Positions 1 through 10,805 of a DNA stretch of 64,000 bases are shown one piece after another. The notes below the pieces were generated by a model, which worked only from the letters and a program-made list of their open reading frames with translations, was not told where the DNA came from and searched no databases. A program made the position numbers and the translations under genes. Positions within the stretch are counted from its first letter, which is position 1, and each line of letters opens with the position of its first letter. Source of the stretch: Pinisolibacter aquiterrae (GTDB taxonomy: Bacteria > Pseudomonadota > Alphaproteobacteria > Rhizobiales > Ancalomicrobiaceae). Location of the stretch: NCBI RefSeq assembly GCF_019160155.1, contig NZ_JAFNIH010000027.1:124001-188000 (forward strand), in the 5' to 3' direction.

Positions 1-251
1 TGTCGGTGACCGAGGGCGAGGACAAGCCGCTCAAATACCCCGACATGTTCGCCGCCGCCGATCTGATGCTGCTCAACAAGGCCGATCTCCTGCCGCATCT
101 CGACTTCGACGTGGAGGCCTGCATCCGCGCCGCCAAGACGGTCAATCCGCGGCTCGAGGTCCTGACGGTCTCGGCACGCTCGGGCGAGGGGCTCGACGCC
201 TTCTATGCCTGGGTCGAGAAGCGGGCGGCGCTCGCCCGCCGTCCGGCCTGA
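1..251 (+). CDS. hypB: Hydrogenase nickel incorporation GTPase HypB, C-terminal part (5' truncated by window)
   Basis: HypB is the GTPase that, with HypA, delivers nickel to the active site of [NiFe]-hydrogenase large subunits in the cytoplasm. Only about the last 82 residues are present, because the reading frame is already open at the window edge. Seen: the HypB signature [11 protein letters not shown], and LLNKADLL, which contains the NKxD guanine-specificity motif. The frame ends in TGA at 249-251. The upstream nucleotide-binding half and any N-terminal histidine stretch lie outside. hypF starts 11 nt downstream, so the genes are almost certainly co-transcribed. A GTG at base 6 is an internal codon, not a start. 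Identity is firm because of the motif and the hypFCDE context. Confidence 0.93.
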   Translation, partial: SVTEGEDKPLKYPDMFAAADLMLLNKADLLPHLDFDVEACIRAAKTVNPRLEVLTVSARSGEGLDAFYAWVEKRAALARRPA

Positions 252-262
252 AGGCGGCGCCG

Positions 263-2626
263 ATGACCCTCGATCGCCTGTTCGAACCCACCGAAGACGC
301 GCGACCGGCGCCGTCGCCCGAGGCCGACCGCCTCGGCGACGGCGCCGCGCGGCGCCTCGGGATCCGGGTTCGCGGCGCGGTCCAGGGGGTCGGCATGCGC
401 CCCTTCGTCCATGGGCTCGCGACCCGGCTCGGGTTCGCCGGGCGGGTGTTGAACGACGCCGAGGGGGTGCTGATCGAGGTCGAGGGGCGCGATCCCGAGC
501 GTTTCGTCGCCGCGCTCTCGGCGGAGCGGCCGCCGCTCGCCCGGTTCGACGCGATCGAGACCTCGCCGATGCCGGTGCGCGGCGGGGCGGGTTTCCGCAT
601 CGAGGAGAGCGTCGCCGGCAAGGTGACGACGCGGGTGCCGGCGGATGCGGCGACCTGCGAGGCCTGTCTCGACGATCTCTTCGATCCGGCGAGCCGGTTT
701 CATCTCTATCCCTTCGTCAACTGCACCCATTGCGGCCCGCGCTACACGATCACCGCGCGTCTGCCCTATGACCGGCCGCAGACGGCGATGGCCGGCTTTC
801 CGATGTGCGCGCCCTGCGGCGAGGCCTATCGGGATCCGACCGATCGCCGGTTCCATGCCGAGCCGGTCGCCTGTCCCGCCTGCGGGCCGAAGCTGACGCA
901 TTCGGTGGCGGAGATCGTCGCGGCGATCCGGGCGGGGAAGATCGTCGCCGTGAAGGGGCTCGGCGGCTTTCATCTCATGTGTGATGCACGCAACGAGGCG
1001 GTGGTCGAGGAACTGCGTCGCCGCAAGGCGCGCGACGCCAAACCGTTCGCGGTGATGGTCGCCAACGTCGCCTCGCTCGATCGGATCGTCCATGCGGGGT
1101 CGGTCGAGCGCGATCTCTTCGTCGCCCCGTCGGCGCCGATCGTGGTGATGGAGGCGGTCGCCGGCGCGGTGGCGCCCTCCGTCGCGCCGCGCCTCGGGCG
1201 GCTCGGGGTGATGGCGGCGGCGACGCCGCTTCATCACCTGATCTTCTGGGAGGCGACGGGCCGGCCGGAGGGGCCGGCCGCGCGCCATGCCGCCAACGAC
1301 TTCGTCGTCGTCGCGACCTCGGCCAATCCCGGCGGCGAGCCCCTGGTGATCGACGACGCCGACGCCGCGCGCCGGCTCGGCGGGATCGCCGATCTCATCG
1401 TCGGTCACGACCGGCCGATCGTCATTCGCGCCGACGACAGCGTCGTCCAGGTGATCGACCGGGCGCCCGCCTTCATTCGCCGCGCCAAGGGTTTCGTGCC
1501 GGAGCCGATCGATCTCGGGTCCGACGGGCCGGCGGTCCTGGCGACGGGCGCCCATCTCAAGGCGACGGTGACGGTGACGCGCGGTCGCGAGGCCTTCGTC
1601 TCGCAACACGTCGGCGATCTCGACACGGCCGAGACGGTCAAATTCTACCGCGAGACCGCCGCCCATCTCCTGACGCTGCTCGACGTGCACCCCGAGATCG
1701 TCGCCTGCGATCTCCATCCCGACTTCCGCTCGTCGCAGTTCGCGGCCGAGTTCGAGGCGCCCACCCTGCCGGTGCAGCATCACGCCGCCCATGTCGCGGC
1801 GATCGCGGCGGAACACGGGATCGACGGGCCGATCCTCGGCCTCGCGCTCGACGGCATCGGCCACGGCGACGACGGCGCCGCCTGGGGTGGCGAGGCGCTT
1901 CGGGTCTCCGGTTCGGGCTGGCGACGGCTCGGCCATCTCTCGCCCCTGGCGCTGCCCGGGGGCGACAAGGCGGCGCGCGAGCCGTGGCGGATGGCGCTCG
2001 CGGCGCATCACGCGATCGGCGATCTCGAGGCGGTGAAGGGTCAGGTCTCGCGAAATCTCGAGACGGCGAAAATTCCATTTCCGGCGCGCGCGCTGGTCGA
2101 TCCGGTGGCGGCGCGGATCGCCTCGGGGCGCGAGGCGCGGACGACGTCGATGGGGCGGCTCTTCGATGCGGCGGCCGGGCTCCTCGGCCTGCGCATGATC
2201 CAGGATCACGAGGGCCAGGCGGCGATGGAGCTCGAGGCGCTGGTGCGCCGGCCGGTCGGCGGCAGCGGGCTCTTCTCGATCGTCGACGGGGTGCTCGACT
2301 TCCGCCCGTTGCTGCGCGAACTGGCGCGGCCGGACACCGGCCTCAGGGAAGGGGCGGAGCTCTTCCACGGCGCGTTGATCGACGGGCTCGCCGCCTGGAT
2401 CGACGGTTTCGCCTCGCCCGGCGAGGCGGTGGCGCTCGGTGGCGGCTGCCTGATGAACAGGGTGCTCGCCGAAGGGCTCGCCGATCGCCTGCGCGATCAC
2501 GGGTTCCGCCCGCTTCTCGCCCGCCGCGTGCCGGCCAACGACGGCGGCCTGTCGCTCGGACAGGCGGCGATGGCGCGTGCCCACGCCGCGACACTCGACT
2601 TGAACAAGACCAACGAGATCCCCTGA
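263..2626 (+). CDS. hypF: Carbamoyltransferase HypF
   Basis: HypF makes the carbamoyl group, from carbamoyl phosphate and ATP, that becomes the cyanide ligands of the hydrogenase iron, and transfers it to the C-terminal cysteine of HypE. At 787 residues it is near the usual 750-800. Domains seen in order: an acylphosphatase domain (about 33-115, with VQGVGMRPF), zinc-finger pairs (Cys132/135, 154/157, 182/185, 204/207), a YrdC-like domain (about 213-400, with KGLGGFHLMC), and a Kae1-like C-terminal domain containing VQHHAAH near residue 500 and LALDGIGHGDDG. The ATG lies 11 nt after hypB, and hypC follows after 16 nt. All expected motifs look intact, so the protein should be functional. Confidence 0.96.
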   Translation: MTLDRLFEPTEDARPAPSPEADRLGDGAARRLGIRVRGAVQGVGMRPFVHGLATRLGFAGRVLNDAEGVLIEVEGRDPERFVAALSAERPPLARFDAIETSPMPVRGGAGFRIEESVAGKVTTRVPADAATCEACLDDLFDPASRFHLYPFVNCTHCGPRYTITARLPYDRPQTAMAGFPMCAPCGEAYRDPTDRRFHAEPVACPACGPKLTHSVAEIVAAIRAGKIVAVKGLGGFHLMCDARNEAVVEELRRRKARDAKPFAVMVANVASLDRIVHAGSVERDLFVAPSAPIVVMEAVAGAVAPSVAPRLGRLGVMAAATPLHHLIFWEATGRPEGPAARHAANDFVVVATSANPGGEPLVIDDADAARRLGGIADLIVGHDRPIVIRADDSVVQVIDRAPAFIRRAKGFVPEPIDLGSDGPAVLATGAHLKATVTVTRGREAFVSQHVGDLDTAETVKFYRETAAHLLTLLDVHPEIVACDLHPDFRSSQFAAEFEAPTLPVQHHAAHVAAIAAEHGIDGPILGLALDGIGHGDDGAAWGGEALRVSGSGWRRLGHLSPLALPGGDKAAREPWRMALAAHHAIGDLEAVKGQVSRNLETAKIPFPARALVDPVAARIASGREARTTSMGRLFDAAAGLLGLRMIQDHEGQAAMELEALVRRPVGGSGLFSIVDGVLDFRPLLRELARPDTGLREGAELFHGALIDGLAAWIDGFASPGEAVALGGGCLMNRVLAEGLADRLRDHGFRPLLARRVPANDGGLSLGQAAMARAHAATLDLNKTNEIP

Positions 2627-2642
2627 AGAGGAGACGGCCCCC

Positions 2643-2879
2643 ATGTGCCTCGCGATCCCCGCCCTGGTGAGCGAACTGCTCCCCGACGACATGGCGCGCG
2701 TCAGTCTCGACGGCGTCACCAAGGACATCTCGGTCGCCATGGTCGACGACGTGGCGCCCGGCGACTACGTCATCATCCACGTCGGCTACGCGCTCGCCAA
2801 GATCGACGCCGAGGAGGCGGAGAAGACGCTGGCGCTGCTCGCCGAGGCCGGGGCTCTGAGCGCGGGGGCGGCCGAATGA
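2643..2879 (+). CDS. hypC: Hydrogenase maturation chaperone HypC
   Basis: A 78-residue HypC/HupF-family chaperone. It binds HypD during assembly of the Fe(CN)2CO group and then the hydrogenase large-subunit precursor. It begins MCLAIP, and the cysteine at position 2 is the conserved residue needed for contact with HypD and the precursor. The start is supported by AGGAG about 10 nt upstream. The stop codon overlaps the hypD start in ATGA, which implies translational coupling. A paralogue (HupF/HoxL) often exists in the structural-gene cluster and could lie outside the window. The position between hypF and hypD makes HypC the better name here. Confidence 0.95.
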   Translation: MCLAIPALVSELLPDDMARVSLDGVTKDISVAMVDDVAPGDYVIIHVGYALAKIDAEEAEKTLALLAEAGALSAGAAE

Positions 2880-4033
2880 AGTACGTCGACGAATATCGCG
2901 ACGGTAAGCTCGCGCGCGCCGTCGCCGCCACCATCGCCGCCGAGGCCGATCCGAGCCGCCACTACGCCTTCATGGAGTTCTGCGGCGGTCACACCCATGC
3001 GATCTCGCGCTATGGGCTCGAGGATCTGTTGCCGGCGAACGTCAAGATGATCCATGGGCCCGGCTGCCCGGTCTGCGTCCTGCCGATCGGCCGGATCGAC
3101 GAGGCGATCGAGCTGGCGAAGAACCCGCGGGTGACGCTTCTGACCTATGCCGACCTGATGCGGGTGCCGGGGTCGAAGGGCACGTCGCTGATCAAGGCCA
3201 AGGCGGCCGGGGCCGACATCCGCATGGTCTATTCGACCCTCGACGCGGTCCGCATCGCCGAGGAGAACCCGGACCGCGAGGTGGTGTTCTTCGCCATCGG
3301 CTTCGAGACGACGACGCCGCCGACCGCCATGGCGGTGAAGATGGCCCGCAAGAAGGGCCTCACCAATTTCACCTGTTTCGTCAATCACGTGCTGACGCCC
3401 TCGGCGATCCGGGCGATCCTCGAGGCGCCGGAGACCGGGGGGCTGCCGCCGGTGAAGATCCAGGGCTTCCTCGGGCCCAGCCACGTCTCGGCGGTGATCG
3501 GGCTCGAGCCCTACGACGTCTTCGTGGAGAAATACGGCCAGCGCATCGTCGTCTCCGGCTTCGAGCCGCTCGACGTGATGCAGTCGATCCTGATGCTGGT
3601 GCGTCAGATCAACGAGGGGCGCTCGGCGGTCGAGAATCAATATACTCGCGCCGTCACCCGCGAGGGCAACGTCGCGGCCAAGGCGATGGTCGACGAGGTG
3701 TTCGACCTGCGCGACGCCTTCGAATGGCGCGGGCTCGGCTCGATCCCGAATTCGGCGCTGAAGCTGCGCGACGGCTGGGCCGAGTTCGACGCCGAGAAAC
3801 GATTCGCCGTCGAACGAATCGAGGCTTCCGACAATCCGGCCTGCGAATGCGGGACGATCCTGATCGGCGCCAAGGAGCCGGCCGACTGCCGGCTGTTCGG
3901 CACGGTGTGCACGCCGGAGACGCCGATGGGGTCCTGCATGGTCTCCTCGGAGGGGGCCTGCGCGGCGCATTGGACCTATGGGCGCTTCCGGGCGAAGGCC
4001 AAGCGCGAAGCGGCGGAAAGGAAGGCATCGTGA
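2876..4033 (+). CDS. hypD: Hydrogenase maturation protein HypD
   Basis: HypD is the [4Fe-4S] scaffold on which the Fe(CN)2CO moiety of [NiFe]-hydrogenases is built with HypC and HypE. The chosen ATG at 2876 overlaps the hypC stop by 4 nt and gives 385 residues, the typical length; the open frame continues upstream, but that is read-through of hypC in another frame. Conserved motifs seen: EFCGGHTH (Cys36), GPGCPVCVLP (Cys64 and Cys67), and a C-terminal cysteine-rich part (CECG, GTVC, GSCMVSSEGAC) that carries the cluster ligands. The stop overlaps the hypE GTG start by 4 nt, so hypC, hypD and hypE form one translationally coupled unit. Confidence 0.96.
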   Translation: MKYVDEYRDGKLARAVAATIAAEADPSRHYAFMEFCGGHTHAISRYGLEDLLPANVKMIHGPGCPVCVLPIGRIDEAIELAKNPRVTLLTYADLMRVPGSKGTSLIKAKAAGADIRMVYSTLDAVRIAEENPDREVVFFAIGFETTTPPTAMAVKMARKKGLTNFTCFVNHVLTPSAIRAILEAPETGGLPPVKIQGFLGPSHVSAVIGLEPYDVFVEKYGQRIVVSGFEPLDVMQSILMLVRQINEGRSAVENQYTRAVTREGNVAAKAMVDEVFDLRDAFEWRGLGSIPNSALKLRDGWAEFDAEKRFAVERIEASDNPACECGTILIGAKEPADCRLFGTVCTPETPMGSCMVSSEGACAAHWTYGRFRAKAKREAAERKAS

Positions 4034-5097
4034 GCGACGTTCAGACCCCGCGCCTGCGCCACCGCAAACTGGACCTCAAGACCGGACGTGTCGATCTCTC
4101 CCACGGCTCCGGCGGTCGCGCCATGGCGCAGTTGATCGGCGAGATCTTCCAGGAGGCCTTCGCCAACGAGTGGCTCGCCCAGGGCAACGATCAGGCGACC
4201 TTCGCCGCTCCGGCGCACGCCGGCGGGCGCATGGTGATGACCACCGACGGCTACGTCGTCTCGCCCTTGTTCTTTCCCGGCGGCAACATCGGCTCGCTCG
4301 CCGTCCACGGCACCATCAACGACGTCGCCATGGGCGGGGCGCGGCCGGTGGCGCTCTCGGCCTCCTTCATCATCGAGGAGGGGTTCCCGCTCGCCGATCT
4401 GAAACGGATCGCCGACACGATGGGGGCGGCGGCGCGCGAGGCTGGGGTTCCGATCGTCACCGGCGACACCAAGGTGGTCGAGCGCGGCAAGGCCGACGGC
4501 GTCTTCATCTCCACCGCCGGGATCGGCGTGGTGGCCGACGGGGTCGAGCTCTCCGGCGATCGGGCACGTCCCGGCGACGTGGTGATCGTGTCCGGGTCGA
4601 TGGGCGACCATGGCGTCGCGATCATGTCGAGCCGCGAGAACCTCACCTTCGCCACCGCGATCCTCTCCGACAGCGCCGCGCTGCACGGGTTGACGGCGGC
4701 GATGATCGAGGCGGCGGCGCCGCATCTGAGGCTGATGCGCGATCCGACGCGCGGCGGGCTCGCGGCGACGCTCAACGAGATCGCACATCAGTCGAAGGTC
4801 GGGATCCGGCTCGAGGAGGACGCGATCCCGATCAAGCCGGAGGTGCACGCGGCCTGCGAGTTCCTCGGGCTCGATCCCCTGAACGTCGCCAACGAGGGCA
4901 AGTTGATCGCGGTGGTGGCTCGGGAAGGAGCGGCGGCGGTGCTCGCCGCGATGAAGGCGCATCCGCTCGGGGTCGACGCGGCGATCGTCGGCGAGGTCGT
5001 CGCCGACGACCAGTTCTTCGTGCAGATGACCACCTCATTCGGCGGCGGCCGGATCGTCGACTGGCTGAGCGGCGAACAATTGCCGCGGATCTGCTGA
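4030..5097 (+). CDS. hypE: Hydrogenase maturation protein HypE
   Basis: HypE dehydrates the carbamoyl group placed on its C-terminal cysteine by HypF to a thiocyanate, and passes cyanide to the HypCD complex. It belongs to the PurM/AIR-synthase ATP-binding superfamily. The GTG at 4030 overlaps the hypD TGA and gives 355 residues. Seen: the glycine-rich DLSHGSGGRAM region near the N terminus, GDTKVVERG, DPTRGGLA, and the diagnostic C-terminal end PRIC, whose last residue is the modified cysteine. An upstream ATG in the same frame at 3724 lies deep inside hypD and is rejected as a start. hoxA follows after about 48 nt. Confidence 0.96.
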   Translation: MSDVQTPRLRHRKLDLKTGRVDLSHGSGGRAMAQLIGEIFQEAFANEWLAQGNDQATFAAPAHAGGRMVMTTDGYVVSPLFFPGGNIGSLAVHGTINDVAMGGARPVALSASFIIEEGFPLADLKRIADTMGAAAREAGVPIVTGDTKVVERGKADGVFISTAGIGVVADGVELSGDRARPGDVVIVSGSMGDHGVAIMSSRENLTFATAILSDSAALHGLTAAMIEAAAPHLRLMRDPTRGGLAATLNEIAHQSKVGIRLEEDAIPIKPEVHAACEFLGLDPLNVANEGKLIAVVAREGAAAVLAAMKAHPLGVDAAIVGEVVADDQFFVQMTTSFGGGRIVDWLSGEQLPRIC

Positions 5098-5145
5098 GGC
5101 GGACATGAGGGAGACGACCATCGTGACGAGCCGGGGAGAACGGTG

Positions 5146-6586
<1,441 letters not shown>

Positions 6587-6600
<14 letters not shown>

Positions 6601-7969
6601 CCTCGATCCGCGGCCGCGTCCCGCCAATCTGATGGCGCATGTCCTCTCCGAGGAGGAGCCGACCTTCGACGGCGCCGGTGAAGAGATGTGGATCGACGTG
6701 ATCGCGAAGATGGACGCGGTCTATTCCGATCTCCTGCGCTACGAGGCCGATCTCGAGGCCAAGAACGCCGAGCTGGAGGCGGCCGAGGGGTTCATCTCCT
6801 CGGTGATCGCCTCGGTCTCCGACATTCTGGTGGTGGTCGACGAGCAGGGGCTGGTGGTCCAGGCCAATCCGGCCTTCGCGCGGGTGATCGCCCGCCCGCC
6901 CGAGGCGATGCTGGGGCGGCGGCTGTGCGAACTCGTCGTCGAGGGCGATCGGGCGCGGGCGCGCAACGCGCTGATCTCCGGCGTCGAGGGCGAGGTGCGC
7001 GAGCTCGAGCTGAGCTTCCTCGGCGCGGCGGGGCCGTCGGATCTGATGGCGATCAACGTCTCGGCGCGGTTCGACCACAACGGCCATCGGGTCGGAGCGG
7101 TTCTGACCGGGCGACCGATCGGCGAACTCCGGCGCGCCTACGAGGCGCTGCACAAGGCCCATCTCGAGCTGCAACAGGCCCAGCGCAAGCTGATCGAACA
7201 GGAGAAGATGGCGAGCCTCGGCCGACTGGTGGCCGGCGTCGCGCACGAACTCAACAATCCCATCAGCTTCGTCTACGGCAACATCCACACGCTCGATCGC
7301 TATCGCAAGAGCCTCGACCGTTACCTGCACGCGCTCGAGGACGAGGCGCCGGAGGCGGCGGTGGCACGACTGAAGCGGGAGACGCGGATCGACGCGATCC
7401 TGGCGGATCTGGCACCGTTGATCGAGGGGACGCTGGAAGGGGCGATGCGGATCTCCGAGATCGTCAAGAACCTGCGCCGGCTCTCCTTCAACCGCGCCGA
7501 CGACCACGCCACCGTCGATCTCGCCAAGCTGATCGGCACCGCCGCGCAATGGGCGATGCGGGCCAAGAACGGCCGCGCCCGGCTCGACACCGATCTCGAA
7601 CCCGGCCTGACGGTGGAGGGGGAGGAGGGCAAGATCCATCAGGTTCTGGTCAACCTGATCGACAACGCCCTCGACGCGGTCAAGGACGTCGCCGACGCCC
7701 GGGTCGCCGTCACCATGCGCGCCCAGGGCGAGGACGTGATCGTCGAGGTCGCCGACAACGGCGCCGGGATCTCGGAAGCCGCGGCCGACAAGATCTTCGA
7801 GCCGTTCTTCACCACCAAGGTGGTGGGCGAGGGGACCGGGCTCGGGCTCTGGATCTCCTACGCGATCGCCCGCGAGCACGGGGGATCGCTCTCCGCCCAC
7901 AACGGCGTGCCGCGCGGGGCGGTGTTCCAACTGCGCCTGCCGCGCCATCTCGGACCCCGCAAGGGGTGA
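6587..7969 (+). CDS. hoxJ: Sensor histidine kinase HoxJ/HupT of the hydrogen-sensing system
   Basis: Soluble sensor kinase that in known systems phosphorylates HoxA/HupR when the regulatory hydrogenase (HupUV/HoxBC) senses no hydrogen. The 460 residues contain no membrane segment. Seen: a coiled linker (about 50-70), a PAS domain (about 70-180), the dimerisation/phosphoacceptor region with LVAGVAHELNNP (His220), and an ATPase domain with NLIDNALDAV (N box) and GEGTGLGLWIS (G box). It starts inside the end of hoxA in another frame, so the two are coupled. Regulatory hydrogenase genes are not in the window and would be expected elsewhere in the cluster. Naming follows context; by sequence alone it could only be called a PAS histidine kinase. 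Confidence 0.85.
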
Positions 7970-8076
7970 ATCCCGAGGTCTCGCGGCGCGTCACGGCGTG
8001 GTTCGAGGGGATCGGCCGTGGCCTCGTCGTTTCCTTCCGGCCGGACCGTGCCCACCTCGATCCGCAATCCCCCGGC

Positions 8077-8100
8077 TTGACGAAAGCCTCTCTTTGACGA
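8077..8100 (+). repeat. Direct repeat TTGACGA x2 upstream of the FAD oxidoreductase gene
   Basis: Two copies of TTGACGA begin at 8077 and 8094, 17 nt apart, about 60-80 bp before the ATG of the gene at 8157. Each resembles a -35 hexamer, but neither has a convincing -10 at 16-18 nt. They may be half-sites for a regulator or chance. The remainder of the 187-nt gap after hoxJ shows no gene and no clear terminator. Confidence 0.25.
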
Positions 8101-8156
8101 CCGTATGACACGACGCGGCGGGGGCCGCAGGCGTTCGAGCGGATGCGGGGGGCGAG

Positions 8157-9764
8157 ATGTTCGATGCGATCGTGATCGGTGCGGGCCACAACGGCCTGAC
8201 GGCGGCGGGCTATCTGGCGGCGGGCGGGCAGAAGGTGCTCGTGCTCGAGAAGCGCGAGGTGGTCGGCGGTTGCGCCGTCACCGAGGAGTTTCATCCGGGC
8301 TTCCGCAATTCCGTCGCCGCCTACACGGTGTCGCTGCTCAATCCGAAGGTGATCCACGATCTCGACCTCGCCCGGCACGGGCTCGAGGTGGTGGAGCGGC
8401 GGATGTCGAACTTCCTGCCGCTGCCGGACGGGCGGGCGCTGGAGATCGGGCCGGGCCGAACCGAGGCCTCGGTGGCGCAGTTCTCGACCCGCGACGCCGG
8501 GCGGCTTTCGGCCTATGGCGAGCGGCTGGAGCGAATGGCCGACGTGTTGCGGGCGGTGGTGCTGGAGACCCCGCCCAACGTCACCACCGGGCGCGGCCTG
8601 ATCGAGACGATCGGTCAGCTTTTTTCTGCGGGACGGCTCGCCAACCGGATCCGCAAGCTCGATCTCGAGGGGCAGCGCGACCTTCTCGAGATCTTCACCC
8701 GCTCGGCCGGGGATTTCCTCGATCAGTGGTTCGAGAGCGATCCGATCAAGGCGATCTATGGTTTCGACGGCATCGTCGGCAATTTCGCGTCGCCCTACGC
8801 CGCCGGGTCGGCCTATGTGCTGCTCCATCACTGTTTCGGCGAGGTCAACGGCAAGCGCGGCGTCTGGGGCCACGCGATCGGGGGCATGGGCGCGATCACC
8901 CAGGCGATGGCCGCCTCGGCGCGCGCGCGCGGCGTCGAGATCCGCACCGACTGTGGCGTCGCCGAGATCCTGGTGGAGAAGGGCCGCGCCGTCGGCGTCG
9001 TCACGCAGGCCGGCGAGACGATCCGGGCGAAATGCGTCGTGTCCAACCTGCACCCCAAACTCACCTTCGAGCGCCTGCTCGATCCGGCGCTGCTGCCGGC
9101 CGACTTCGCCGCGCGAATCGCCTCGTGGAGGTCGGGTTCGGGCACGTTCCGGATGAACGTGGCGCTGAGCGAGCTGCCGAGCTTCACCTGCCGGCCCGGG
9201 CGCGAGGTCGCCGACCATCACACCGCCGGCGTGGTGATCGCGCCGTCGCTGCGCTACATGGAGGAGGCCTGGATGGACGCCCGGCGCGACGGTTGGGCGA
9301 AGGCGCCGATCGTCGAGATGTTGATCCCCTCCACCCTCGATCCGTCGCTGGCGCCGAAGGGCGCGCATGTGGCGAGCCTCTTCTGCCAACAGGTGGCGCC
9401 GGAGTTGCCGGACGGGCGGTCGTGGGACGCGGTCCGCGAGGAGGTGGCCGATCTGATGATCGCCACGGTCGACGCGCAGGCGCCGGGCTTCGCGGCGTCG
9501 GTCGTCGGCCGGCAGATCCATTCGCCGTTCGATCTCGAGCGCAAGTTCGGCCTGATCGGCGGCGACATCTTCCACGGCAGCCTCGGGCTCGATCAGATGT
9601 TCTCGGCGCGGCCGGTCATGGGACACGCCGATTATCGCGCGCCGATCGCCGGGCTCTACATGTGTGGATCGGGCACGCATCCCGGCGGCGGCGTGACGGG
9701 GGCGCCGGGGCACAACGCGGCGCGTGAAATTTTGGCCGATGCGAAGGGTCGACGAACGGCGTAA
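8157..9764 (+). CDS. FAD-dependent oxidoreductase of the phytoene-desaturase/PYROXD2-like family
   Basis: A 535-residue flavoprotein. Seen: an N-terminal dinucleotide-binding motif VIGAGHNGL followed by AAGYLAAGG and VLEKREVVGG, and a C-terminal FAD-contact segment GLYMCGSGTHPGGGVTGAPG, the layout of CrtI-like and amine-oxidase-like enzymes. No signal peptide or membrane segment is evident. A purine-rich stretch (GGGGGGCGAG) precedes the ATG. There are no carotenoid genes nearby (no crtB, crtE), so a carotenoid role is not supported. Members of this subfamily are common in alphaproteobacteria and mostly lack an assigned substrate. It stands alone between the hydrogenase regulators and an ABC importer. 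I am confident of the fold and not of the reaction. Confidence 0.8.
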   Translation: MFDAIVIGAGHNGLTAAGYLAAGGQKVLVLEKREVVGGCAVTEEFHPGFRNSVAAYTVSLLNPKVIHDLDLARHGLEVVERRMSNFLPLPDGRALEIGPGRTEASVAQFSTRDAGRLSAYGERLERMADVLRAVVLETPPNVTTGRGLIETIGQLFSAGRLANRIRKLDLEGQRDLLEIFTRSAGDFLDQWFESDPIKAIYGFDGIVGNFASPYAAGSAYVLLHHCFGEVNGKRGVWGHAIGGMGAITQAMAASARARGVEIRTDCGVAEILVEKGRAVGVVTQAGETIRAKCVVSNLHPKLTFERLLDPALLPADFAARIASWRSGSGTFRMNVALSELPSFTCRPGREVADHHTAGVVIAPSLRYMEEAWMDARRDGWAKAPIVEMLIPSTLDPSLAPKGAHVASLFCQQVAPELPDGRSWDAVREEVADLMIATVDAQAPGFAASVVGRQIHSPFDLERKFGLIGGDIFHGSLGLDQMFSARPVMGHADYRAPIAGLYMCGSGTHPGGGVTGAPGHNAAREILADAKGRRTA

Positions 9765-9936
9765 TGCCGAAATCAGGGGCGACATGCGGAAAATTCATCC
9801 GCGGATATGCTTCGGCGTCGTGATTTTTTCCGGTTCCATCCGGCGATTTCGGCGCTAACATGCCCGCCACGGGACCGGCTTCGGCCGGGGTCCGATCCGT
9901 TTGCTTCCCTCTGTGCGTCCCATGAGGCAGATCCCC

Positions 9937-10794
9937 ATGATCCTCACGTCCAAGATTCGTTTCGGCATCGCTCTCGCCGCATTCACGGCGCTGGGAACCC
10001 TGGCCGGGGCCGCCGCCGCTTCCGACATGATCGGCAAGTGCGAGATGACCGGCAAGAAGGGCGAGTTCTCGATCACCCCGGCGATCCCGGGTCAGCTCAC
10101 CTACGAGACCAACCTGCCCGCGCCGGGCTGGAACAACGGCGACACGCCGGAGACGATCAAGGACGGCTACGAGTATTGTCTGGCCGCCAACATCGCGTAC
10201 CGCCTCGGCCTCGACAAGGTGGTGGTCAAGAACGTCGACTTCGACGCGCTCGTCGCCGGCAACACCAAGGACTTCGACATCGCCCTGTCGCAGATCTCGA
10301 TCACCGAGAAGCGCAAGGAGGTCGTGACCTTCTCGACGCCCTATTTCGACAGTGACGTCGGCGTTCTCGCCAAGAAGGGCAAGAAGATCGCCAGCGGCGA
10401 CATGAAGGGCCTCAGGATCGGCGTGCAGGCCGGCACCACCGGCCTCGACTTCGTCAAGGACACGCTGAAGCCGAAGACCGAGGCCAAGGTGTTCCCGGAC
10501 ACCCCGGCGATGTTCACCGCGCTGATGGCGAACCAGATCGACGTGGCGATGACCGACACCGCGATCGTGCTCGGTCAGGCGGCCGAATCGAAGGGCAAGA
10601 TGGTGGTCGTCGGCCAGTATTCGACCGGCGAGCAGTACGGCGCGCTGTTCCCCAAGGGCTCCGCCAATGCCGCCACCCTCGACAAGGTCCTGGCGTCGCT
10701 GATCGCCGACGGCACCACCAAGAAGCTCTCGGCCAAGTATCTCGCCGCCTCCTGGGGCGCCGATCCGGCCAAGATCCCCTACTTCAAGCCCTGA
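9937..10794 (+). CDS. Polar amino-acid-type ABC transporter, periplasmic substrate-binding protein
   Basis: Family 3 solute-binding protein that would capture a ligand in the periplasm for the permease and ATPase encoded downstream. The ATG at 9937 is chosen because GAGG at 9924-9927 sits at a good distance; TTG 9901 and ATG 9922 are in the same frame but leave no binding site. This gives 285 residues with a clear signal peptide (basic start, hydrophobic core, cleavage after the AAAA before Ser29). The mature protein shows PAPGWNNGD, TPETIKDGYEY, DIALSQISITEKR and GVQAGTTGLDF, typical of the family, and two cysteines (35 and 81) that could form a disulfide. The ligand cannot be read from sequence. 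A perfect palindrome follows the stop. Confidence 0.88.
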   Translation: MILTSKIRFGIALAAFTALGTLAGAAAASDMIGKCEMTGKKGEFSITPAIPGQLTYETNLPAPGWNNGDTPETIKDGYEYCLAANIAYRLGLDKVVVKNVDFDALVAGNTKDFDIALSQISITEKRKEVVTFSTPYFDSDVGVLAKKGKKIASGDMKGLRIGVQAGTTGLDFVKDTLKPKTEAKVFPDTPAMFTALMANQIDVAMTDTAIVLGQAAESKGKMVVVGQYSTGEQYGALFPKGSANAATLDKVLASLIADGTTKKLSAKYLAASWGADPAKIPYFKP

Positions 10795-10805
10795 TCCCGA
10801 AGGCG

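Noticed and set aside
203-2740. Antisense open frame of 845 codons opposite hypF
   Set aside because: Same composition artefact; hypF on the plus strand has all its motifs.
8157-9764. Carotenoid phytoene desaturase (crtI)
   Set aside because: No crtB, crtE or other carotenoid gene nearby, and the sequence fits the broader PYROXD2-like group better.
9901-9936. Earlier TTG and ATG starts for the binding-protein gene
   Set aside because: They have no ribosome binding site and would spoil the signal peptide; ATG 9937 has GAGG at proper spacing.
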